NCBI RefSeq assembly: GCF_001426485.1
Contig: NZ_LMET01000001.1
Span: 2,425,490 to 2,489,489 of the forward strand
Length of the DNA stretch: 64,000 nucleotides
Source: Aeromicrobium sp. Root472D3
Lineage (GTDB): Bacteria > Actinomycetota > Actinomycetes > Propionibacteriales > Nocardioidaceae
Direction of reading: 5' to 3'
A program made the position numbers and the translations under genes. Below the pieces are notes generated by a model that was not told the DNA's origin, made no database searches, and saw only the letters and a list, made by a program, of their open reading frames with translations. Of this stretch, positions 57,291 through 64,000 are shown piece after piece. The stretch's first letter is position 1, and every line of letters begins with the position of its first letter.

Positions 57291-58948
57291 TGTCCGACAC
57301 CTTGAGCGGCCTCCTCACGATCGTCACGCTCGTGGGCGTCCTCGCCCTCGTGTACGTGCCCCTCGGTGACTACATGGCCCGGGTCTTCACGACCCCCCGT
57401 CATTCTCGCGTCGAGAAGGGCATCTACCGGCTCGGCGGCGTCAACGCCGACGCCGAGCAGAGCCCCCGCGCCTACATCCTGAGCGTCCTCGGGTTCTCCG
57501 TCGTCAGCCTCGTCGTGCTGTACGGGATCCTGGTCGGCCAGTCGCACCTGCCGTTCGACCGCGACCTGCCCGGGATGCCCGGGTGGATGGCGTTCAACAC
57601 GTCGATCTCGTTCGTCGCCAACACCAACTGGCAGTCGTACGGCGGCGAGTCCACGCTGGGCTTCGCCGCGCAGATGGCGGGCCTGGCGGTGCAGAACTTC
57701 CTGTCCGCCGCGGTGGGCATCGCCGTCGCCGTCGCGCTGATCCGCGGCTTCGTCCGGGTGCGCAGCGGCGAGCTCGGCAACTTCTGGGTCGACCTGACCC
57801 GCAGCACGATCCGCATCCTGCTGCCCATCGCGTTCGTCGGGGCCGTGGTCCTGCTGCTCAACGGCGTCGTCCAGAACTTCGCCGACAGCACGATCACGAC
57901 GCTGGCGGGCCACAGCCAGGTCGTCACCGGTGGTCCGGTGGCGAGCCAGGAGGCGATCAAGGAGCTCGGCACCAACGGTGGTGGCTTCTTCAACGCCAAC
58001 TCCGCGCACCCGTTCGAGAACCCCAACGGCTTCACGAACCTGCTGCAGATCTTCTTGATCCTGCTGATCCCGGTGGCGCTCACCCGCACCCTGGGCACGA
58101 TGCTCGGCAACCGCCGCCAGGGTCTGGTGATCCTCGGCGCGATGGGCCTGATCTTCTCCGTCATGACCGCCGTCGCGACCTGGGCCGAGGTGGGCGGCCA
58201 CTCGCAGTCCGCCGCTGCGGCGGGCGCCGCGATGGAGGGCAAGGAGACGCGCTTCGGCGAGTGGGCCTCGTCGCTGTTCGCGGTCGCGACGACCGGCACC
58301 TCGACCGGTGCCGTCAACGCCTCGCACGACTCGCTGACCCCGACCGGCGGCGGCGTCACCCTCGTCAACATGATGCTCGGCGAGATCGCTCCCGGCGGTG
58401 TCGGAGCCGGCATCTACGGCATCTTGGTCATGGCCGTCCTGGCCGTCTTCGTGGCCGGCCTGATGGTGGGCCGCACCCCCGAGCTGCTGGGCAAGAAGAT
58501 CGCCGCCAAGGAGATGACGTTCGTCGCGCTCTACACGCTGGCGACCCCCACGCTCGTCCTGGTCGGCGTCGGCACCGCCATCGCGCTGAACAGCACGCCC
58601 GGTGCCATGGGCAACCCGGGTGGGCACGGCTTCACCGAGGTCGTCTACGCCTACACCTCCGGCGCCAACAACAACGGCAGCGCGTTCGGCGGCATCACCG
58701 TGACGTCGACCTTCTTCCAGATCACGATCGGCCTGGCGATGCTGCTCGGTCGCTTCATCCCGATCGTGCTCGTCCTGCTGCTCGCGGGCTCCCTGGCCAA
58801 ACAGGCCAAGGTCCCCGAGACGGCCGGCACCCTCCCCACCAACACACCCCTCTTCGGGGGCCTGCTCGTCGGCGTCATCCTGCTCATCACGGGCCTGACG
58901 TTCTTCCCGGCACTCGCCCTCGGTCCCATCGCGGAGGCCCTGTCATGA
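57290..58948 (+). CDS. kdpA: Potassium-transporting ATPase subunit A
   Basis: 552 residues, about ten membrane helices. The four pore-type repeats are visible, for example [59 protein letters not shown] and [14 protein letters not shown]. It binds and translocates K+ in the high-affinity KdpFABC complex. GTG 57290 overlaps the kdpF stop; its own stop overlaps kdpB as ATGA. Confidence 0.97.
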   Translation: MSDTLSGLLTIVTLVGVLALVYVPLGDYMARVFTTPRHSRVEKGIYRLGGVNADAEQSPRAYILSVLGFSVVSLVVLYGILVGQSHLPFDRDLPGMPGWMAFNTSISFVANTNWQSYGGESTLGFAAQMAGLAVQNFLSAAVGIAVAVALIRGFVRVRSGELGNFWVDLTRSTIRILLPIAFVGAVVLLLNGVVQNFADSTITTLAGHSQVVTGGPVASQEAIKELGTNGGGFFNANSAHPFENPNGFTNLLQIFLILLIPVALTRTLGTMLGNRRQGLVILGAMGLIFSVMTAVATWAEVGGHSQSAAAAGAAMEGKETRFGEWASSLFAVATTGTSTGAVNASHDSLTPTGGGVTLVNMMLGEIAPGGVGAGIYGILVMAVLAVFVAGLMVGRTPELLGKKIAAKEMTFVALYTLATPTLVLVGVGTAIALNSTPGAMGNPGGHGFTEVVYAYTSGANNNGSAFGGITVTSTFFQITIGLAMLLGRFIPIVLVLLLAGSLAKQAKVPETAGTLPTNTPLFGGLLVGVILLITGLTFFPALALGPIAEALS

Positions 58949-60954
58949 CGCTCCAACTCCTCTTCACGCAGATGCTGGCCCAGCTGCCGGCAGCGCTGCG
59001 CAAGCTCGACCCGCGCCACCTGTGGCGCAGCCCGGTGATGTTCATCGTCTGGCTCGGGTCCGTCGCGACGACCGTCGCGGTCTTCACCGACCCCAGCGTC
59101 TTCACGATCGCCCTGGCCGTCTGGCTGTGGCTCACGGTCGTCTTCGGCAACCTCGCCGAGGCCGTCGCCGAGGGTCGCGGCAAGGCGCAGGCCGCGTCGC
59201 TGCGGGCGGCCCGCACCGACACCGTCGCCCGCGTCCTGGCCGCGGACGGCAGCGTGACGACCGTGCCCGGCACGCAGCTCGCGATCGGCGACCTGGTGCT
59301 CGTGGCCGCGGGCGAGGTGATCCCGGGCGACGGCGACGTCGTCGTGGGCGTCGCGTCGGTCGACGAGTCCGCGATCACCGGCGAGTCAGCGCCCGTCATC
59401 CGCGAGGCCGGCGGCGACCGCAGCGCCGTCACCGGCGGCACGAAGGTGCTCTCGGACGAGATCACCGTCAAGATCACGTCGGCTCCCGGCGAGACGTTCC
59501 TCGACAAGATGATCGCGCTGGTCGAGGGCACGTCGCGGCGCAAGACGCCCAACGAGATCGCCCTGTCGATCCTGCTGGTCAGCCTGACCCTGGTGTTCGT
59601 GCTCGCCGTGGCGACCCTGTCGCCGATGGCCGACTACGCCGGGGCGCCGCAGGACCTCACGGTCCTGATCGCCCTGCTGGTCTGCCTGATCCCGACCACG
59701 ATCGGCGCGCTGCTCAGCGCGATCGGCATCGCCGGCATGGACCGGCTCGTCCGGGTCAACGTGCTCGCGATGTCCGGACGTGCGGTCGAGGCGGCCGGCG
59801 ACGTCAGCACCCTGCTGCTCGACAAGACCGGCACCATCACGTACGGCAACCGGCAGGCGTCGCGGTTCGTGCCCGTCGGCGACGTCACCCAGGACGAGCT
59901 CCGCGACGTGGTCCGGCTCTCGAGCCTGGCCGACCAGACCCCCGAGGGCCGTTCGATCGTGGCGCTCGCCCTCGCGGAGGGCGCGGACGACCGGGACCTG
60001 CCCGGTGGCGCCCAGTTCGTCGAGTTCACCGCCCAGACCCGCATGTCGGGCGTCGACCTCGCCGACGGCACCCAGATCCGCAAGGGCGCGGGATCGGCGA
60101 TCCACGGGTGGGTCGGCGGCACGATGCCGACCGAGCTGACCGACACGATCGAGTCGATCTCGAACGACGGCGGCACCCCGCTGGTCGTCGCGTCGAAGAC
60201 CGGCGGCACCGGCACGGTGCTGGGCGTCATCCACCTCAAGGACGTCGTCAAGGAGGGCATGGTCGAGCGGTTCGCGCAGCTGCGTGCCATGGGCATCCGC
60301 ACCGTCATGGTGACGGGCGACAACGCCCTGACGGCCAGGTCGATCGCCGCCGAGGCCGGCGTCGACGACTTCCTCGCCGAGGCCACGCCGGAGGACAAGA
60401 TGGACCTGATCCGCAAGGAGCAGGCCGGCGGACGTCTCGTCGCCATGACGGGCGACGGCACCAACGACGCGCCCGCCCTCGCCGCGGCGGACGTCGGCGT
60501 CGCGATGAACACCGGCACGTCGGCGGCCAAGGAGGCCGGCAACATGGTCGACCTCGACTCCGACCCGACCAAGCTCATCGACATCGTCGAGATCGGCAAG
60601 CAGCTGCTCATCACGCGTGGGGCGCTGACGACGTTCTCGATCGCCAACGACGTCGCGAAGTACTTCGCGATCATCCCGGCGATGTTCCTGGTCGCCTACC
60701 CGTCGCTCGACACGCTCAACGTCATGGGCCTGGCCACGCCGCAGTCGGCGATCCTCTCGGCGGTCATCTTCAACGCCCTGGTCATCGTCGCGCTGATCCC
60801 GCTGGCGCTGCGCGGCGTCAAGTTCCGTCCCGCCTCGGCATCGGACGTGCTGCGCCGCAACATCCTCGTGTTCGGTCTCGGTGGCGTCGTCGCACCGTTC
60901 ATCGGCATCAAGCTCATCGACCTCATCGTCTCCACCATCCCAGGAATCGGGTAA
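58945..60954 (+). CDS. kdpB: Potassium-transporting ATPase subunit B
   Basis: 669 residues, P1A-type ATPase. Actuator [26 protein letters not shown], phosphorylation site [15 protein letters not shown], nucleotide-binding KGAGSAI, hinge [25 protein letters not shown]. It hydrolyses ATP to drive K+ through KdpA. ATG 58945 overlaps the kdpA stop. The Ser in [11 protein letters not shown] (the regulatory phospho-Ser162 region) is present. Confidence 0.97.
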   Translation: MTLQLLFTQMLAQLPAALRKLDPRHLWRSPVMFIVWLGSVATTVAVFTDPSVFTIALAVWLWLTVVFGNLAEAVAEGRGKAQAASLRAARTDTVARVLAADGSVTTVPGTQLAIGDLVLVAAGEVIPGDGDVVVGVASVDESAITGESAPVIREAGGDRSAVTGGTKVLSDEITVKITSAPGETFLDKMIALVEGTSRRKTPNEIALSILLVSLTLVFVLAVATLSPMADYAGAPQDLTVLIALLVCLIPTTIGALLSAIGIAGMDRLVRVNVLAMSGRAVEAAGDVSTLLLDKTGTITYGNRQASRFVPVGDVTQDELRDVVRLSSLADQTPEGRSIVALALAEGADDRDLPGGAQFVEFTAQTRMSGVDLADGTQIRKGAGSAIHGWVGGTMPTELTDTIESISNDGGTPLVVASKTGGTGTVLGVIHLKDVVKEGMVERFAQLRAMGIRTVMVTGDNALTARSIAAEAGVDDFLAEATPEDKMDLIRKEQAGGRLVAMTGDGTNDAPALAAADVGVAMNTGTSAAKEAGNMVDLDSDPTKLIDIVEIGKQLLITRGALTTFSIANDVAKYFAIIPAMFLVAYPSLDTLNVMGLATPQSAILSAVIFNALVIVALIPLALRGVKFRPASASDVLRRNILVFGLGGVVAPFIGIKLIDLIVSTIPGIG

Positions 60955-60959
60955 GCAGC

Positions 60960-61562
60960 ATGAATCTCTTCGGCATGACCAAGGACCTCGGTCGGCAGTC
61001 ACTCGCAGGCCTCCGCATGCTCCTCGTCCTCATCGTCATCCTCGGCATCGCCTACCCGGTCGCCGTGTGGGGCGTCGGCAGGGCCGTACCGGGCCAGGCC
61101 GACGGCCAGCTCGTGAAGGTCGACGGCACGGTCGTCGGATCCGGCCTGATCGGCCAGGACTTCGAGGGCGACGAGTGGTTCCACTCCCGCCCGTCGGCCA
61201 ACGACTACGACACGCTGGCGTCGGCACCGACCAACCTGGGGCCGTCGAACCCGGACCTCCTCGCCGCCATCGAGGAGCGTCGCGCCGCCGTCGCCGAGGC
61301 CGAGTCGGTCGACCCGGCCGACGTCCCGCCGGACGCCCTCACCGCGTCGGGGTCGGGCCTCGACCCGCAGATCTCGGTGGACTACGCGCGGATCCAGGTG
61401 GCCCGCGTCGCCGACGCGAACGGCCTGCCCGAGGCGGACGTCAGGGCCCTGGTCTCACGGTTCACGGAGGGCCGCTCGCTGGGCTTCCTCGGTGAGCCCG
61501 GCGTCAACGTCCTGCGGCTGAACGTGGCGGTCCGGGCGGCGGCCGCGCAGGCGGCGGGCTGA
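60960..61562 (+). CDS. kdpC: Potassium-transporting ATPase subunit C
   Basis: 200 residues. One N-terminal membrane anchor (LRMLLVLIVILGIAYPVAVWGVG), then the soluble domain with GSGLIGQDF, WFHSRPSANDYD, SNLGPSNPDLL-like (TNLGPSNPDLL), and DPQISVDYARIQVARVA. It stabilises the complex and assists ATP use. ATG 60960 lies 5 bases after the kdpB stop. Confidence 0.96.
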   Translation: MNLFGMTKDLGRQSLAGLRMLLVLIVILGIAYPVAVWGVGRAVPGQADGQLVKVDGTVVGSGLIGQDFEGDEWFHSRPSANDYDTLASAPTNLGPSNPDLLAAIEERRAAVAEAESVDPADVPPDALTASGSGLDPQISVDYARIQVARVADANGLPEADVRALVSRFTEGRSLGFLGEPGVNVLRLNVAVRAAAAQAAG

Positions 61563-61564
61563 CG

Positions 61565-64000
61565 GTGGGCTCCCGAGGCAAGCTCCGGGTCTACCTCGGC
61601 GCCGCGCCGGGAGTCGGCAAGACGTACGCGATGCTCGACGAGGCCCAGCGACGCGTCGCCCGCGGCACCGACGTCGTCGTGGCCGTCGTCGAGACGCACG
61701 GTCGCGAGCACACGACGAGAGCGCTCTCGGGTCTCGAGGTGGTGCCCCGGCGGTCGATGGACTACCGCGGCACCACCTACCTCGAGATGGATCTCGACGC
61801 CGTCCTCCGGCGTCGACCGGAGGTCGTGCTGGTCGACGAGCTCGCCCACAGCAACATCGGCGGCTCGTCGCACGAGAAGAGGTGGGAGGACGTCGAGTCG
61901 CTCCTCGCCGCCGGGATCCACGTCATCACGACCGTCAACATCCAGCACCTGGAGTCGTTGAACGACGTCGTCGAGGCGATCACGGGCCAGCGTCAGCGCG
62001 AGACCGTGCCCGATCGCGTCGTCCGGCAGGCCGATGCGATCGAGCTGGTGGACATGAGTCCCCAGTCGCTCCGGCGACGGATGGCGCACGGCAACATCTA
62101 CAGCCACGACAAGGTCGACGCCGCCCTGGCGCAGTACTTCCGCGAGGGCAACCTCGCGGCGCTGCGCGAGCTCGCGCTGCTGTGGCTCGCCGACCGCGTC
62201 GACGAGGGGCTCGACCAGTACCGCCACCAGCACGACATCGACTCCACGTGGGCGACCCGCGAGCGCATCGTCGTCGCCCTGACCGGCGGGCCCGAGTCGG
62301 CCGCCCTGCTCCGTCGCGCGGCGCGGATCGCCTCGCGGGGCGCCGGGGGCGAGTGGATGGCCCTGTACGTCGCGCGGCGGGACGGGCTCTCCGGCGTGAC
62401 CCCCGACCAGCTCCTCAAGCTCCGCAGGACCACGGAGGACCTCGGCGGCACGCTGCACACCGTCGTCGGCGACGACACGGCCACCGCGATCCTCGACTTC
62501 GCCCGTGCCGAGAACGCCAGCCAGGTCATCATCGGCGCCAGCCGGCGAGGTCGGCTGTCGACGCTGCTGCGGCCGGGCGTCGGCGAGATGGTGATCGCGG
62601 CCTCGGGCGACATCGACGCCCACGTCGTGACCCACGACTACGCCCGCCGCAAGAACCCCACCGTGCGGGCCGCCAGCAACCTGTCCCGACGTCGCCTGGT
62701 CCTGGGCTACGCCTTCGGTGTGCTCGCTCCCTTGCTGGCCAGCGAGCTGCTCGTGCTGACCGACTCCCTGCACGGGCTGCCGACCGAGGCGATGGTGCTG
62801 ATGGCCGTCGTCGTCGCCACGGCCCTGGTCGGCGGGATCATCCCGGCGATCATCTCCGCCGTCCTCAGCAGCATCCTGCTGAACCTGGTGTTCACGCCAC
62901 CCCTGCGGTCCCTGACGATCGCCGACCCCGAGAACGCCTTCGCGATCGGTCTGTTCCTCGTCGTGGGCATCGCGGTCGCCTCGGTCGTCGACCGTGCGGC
63001 GCGGAGCACCGTCCTGGCACGGAAGGCCCGTGCGGAGTCCGATGCCCTCACGGTGCTGTCCCACAGCCTGCTGCACGCCGGCGACGACGTCGAGGCCCTG
63101 CTGGCCAGCGCCTGCGAGCTGTTCGGGGCCCGCGGTGCGGCGGTCTTCACCGCCGTCGACGGACGCCACGAGGCCATCGCCGTCTCGGGACGTCCGCCGT
63201 CGTCGATCGACGCGGCCGACGTGACGGTCTCGATCGACGAGGACACGACCCTCGCCCTGTGCGGCCGCAAGCTCGACGCGTCCGACCGGCGGCTGCTCAA
63301 GGCGTACGCCGCGCATGCCGCCGTCCTGGCCGAGCGGACGCGCGCCCAGCGCGCCGAGGCCGATCGCGCCCAGCTCGCCGTCGGCAACAGGACCCGCACC
63401 GCACTGCTGGCGGCGGTGTCCCACGACCTGCGCTCACCCCTGGCGGCCGTCAAGGCAGCGGCCGGCAGCCTGCGCAACACCGACATCCGGTGGTCGCCCG
63501 ACGACGAGGCCGAGCTGCTCGAGACCATCGAGGAGTCCGCCGACCGGCTCAACGCCCTCGTGGCCAACCTGCTCGACATGAGCCGGATCCAGACCGGCGC
63601 CGTCACGCCGGCGCTCGTCGAGGTCGACCTCGCCGACGCCGTGCGGCAGGCGCTGGAGACGGTCCCCGACGGCGGCCGCATCACCGTGACCCTCGACGAC
63701 TCCCTCGTCGCACTGGCGGACCCGGGCCTGCTCGAGCGGGTCGTCGCGAACGTCTGCGAGAACGCGGTCAAGTACTCGCCGTCGCCCGCGCCGATCACCG
63801 TGGACGGCTCCCCCACGCCCGGAGGTGTCGTCCTGCGCATCGCCGACAGCGGTCCGGGGATCGCCGAGGAGAGCCACGCCCGCCTGTTCGCACCGTTCCA
63901 GCGACTCGGCGACGTCCCTGCCGGCGACGGCGTCGGGCTCGGGCTGGCGGTCGCCCAGGGCCTCGCGGAGGCCATGAGCGGCACCCTCACCGCCGAGGAC
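61565..64000 (+). CDS. kdpD: KdpD sensor histidine kinase (partial at right edge)
   Basis: 812 codons to the window end; the family is about 840-900, so only the tip is missing. Order: KdpD N-domain with Walker A GAAPGVGKTYAML and Walker B VVLVDELAHSN (about 1-210), a Usp-like domain (ASQVIIGASRRGRLSTLLRPG, about 240-350), four membrane helices (DUF4118, about 375-480), a GAF-like domain, HisKA with phospho-His in AAVSHDLRSPLA (about 620), and HATPase_c (NVCENAVKYSP, GSGPG-type ADSGPGI, VGLGLAVAQGL). It senses low K+ and osmotic stress and phosphorylates KdpE, expected just beyond the edge. GTG 61565 lies 2 bases after kdpC. Confidence 0.96.
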   Translation, partial: MGSRGKLRVYLGAAPGVGKTYAMLDEAQRRVARGTDVVVAVVETHGREHTTRALSGLEVVPRRSMDYRGTTYLEMDLDAVLRRRPEVVLVDELAHSNIGGSSHEKRWEDVESLLAAGIHVITTVNIQHLESLNDVVEAITGQRQRETVPDRVVRQADAIELVDMSPQSLRRRMAHGNIYSHDKVDAALAQYFREGNLAALRELALLWLADRVDEGLDQYRHQHDIDSTWATRERIVVALTGGPESAALLRRAARIASRGAGGEWMALYVARRDGLSGVTPDQLLKLRRTTEDLGGTLHTVVGDDTATAILDFARAENASQVIIGASRRGRLSTLLRPGVGEMVIAASGDIDAHVVTHDYARRKNPTVRAASNLSRRRLVLGYAFGVLAPLLASELLVLTDSLHGLPTEAMVLMAVVVATALVGGIIPAIISAVLSSILLNLVFTPPLRSLTIADPENAFAIGLFLVVGIAVASVVDRAARSTVLARKARAESDALTVLSHSLLHAGDDVEALLASACELFGARGAAVFTAVDGRHEAIAVSGRPPSSIDAADVTVSIDEDTTLALCGRKLDASDRRLLKAYAAHAAVLAERTRAQRAEADRAQLAVGNRTRTALLAAVSHDLRSPLAAVKAAAGSLRNTDIRWSPDDEAELLETIEESADRLNALVANLLDMSRIQTGAVTPALVEVDLADAVRQALETVPDGGRITVTLDDSLVALADPGLLERVVANVCENAVKYSPSPAPITVDGSPTPGGVVLRIADSGPGIAEESHARLFAPFQRLGDVPAGDGVGLGLAVAQGLAEAMSGTLTAED

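Noticed and set aside
1..64000. tRNA, rRNA or insertion sequences
   Set aside because: No tRNA-like cloverleaf with CCA-proximal TTCGA-type arms, no rRNA segments and no transposase-like frames were seen on reading both strands; a covariance-model search would settle small RNAs.

Overview
The window is very GC-rich and densely packed, with many GTG starts and 4-base ATGA/GTGA overlaps. Gene content (SARP regulator, DevS/DevR-type two-component system, kdpFABCD with kup, many universal stress proteins) points to a free-living actinobacterium. A Nocardioides/Aeromicrobium-like member of the Nocardioidaceae is my guess; no rRNA or other taxonomic marker is present. I see no tRNA, rRNA, insertion sequence, phage gene or CRISPR array.

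Region 1 (1-13.2 kb) is an exopolysaccharide/envelope locus, almost all on the minus strand. One module, cut by the left edge, is PIG-L deacetylase - WbqC-like - nucleotide-sugar dehydrogenase. A second runs from a 27-residue leader ORF through WbqC-like - nucleotide-sugar dehydrogenase - NodB-fold protein - hyaluronan/cellulose-synthase-type glycosyltransferase - lysyl oxidase-like secreted protein - exported beta-sandwich protein - MshEN-glycosyltransferase. A SARP-family regulator lies between them and a secreted LamG-type protein lies upstream. A near-identical T-rich element (GAAAACAATCGTCAAA on the plus strand) precedes both modules, and a looser copy precedes the LamG gene.

Region 2 (13.3-52.2 kb) is the most striking part: a DevR/DosR-type dormancy or hypoxia island. 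It has a GAF-GAF sensor kinase with the DevS-like HHPPM histidines, two DevR-like response regulators, 14 universal stress proteins, two flavodoxins, a PNPOx-fold protein, an FdhA-like alcohol dehydrogenase, a second alcohol dehydrogenase broken by an in-frame TGA, two BON proteins, a CoA-transferase, two P2-type ATPases and a complete arginine deiminase pathway with a YfcC-type antiporter. About 20 copies of a 14-bp element close to GGGAC-N4-GTCCC, matching the core of the mycobacterial DosR box, sit in nearly every promoter region of this block. I did not see comparable copies in regions 1 or 3. An MFS transporter fused to an ArsR-type metal sensor, a DUF2231 protein and a VIT1-type transporter are embedded in it.

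Region 3 (52.2-64 kb) concerns potassium: a two-TM ion channel, two proteins of unknown function, Kup, a stand-alone Usp-like domain and kdpFABCD, with kdpD cut by the right edge. Arrays of TTGAC/GTCAA with 11-bp period, typical of OmpR-family binding sites, precede kup, kdpF, the 53.7-kb gene and the DUF2231 gene.

Functionally the island looks like an anoxic-survival kit: substrate-level ATP from arginine, ion homeostasis by P-type ATPases and K+ uptake, redox proteins, acetate/succinate CoA exchange and a large bank of nucleotide-binding stress proteins under a DevS/DevR system.
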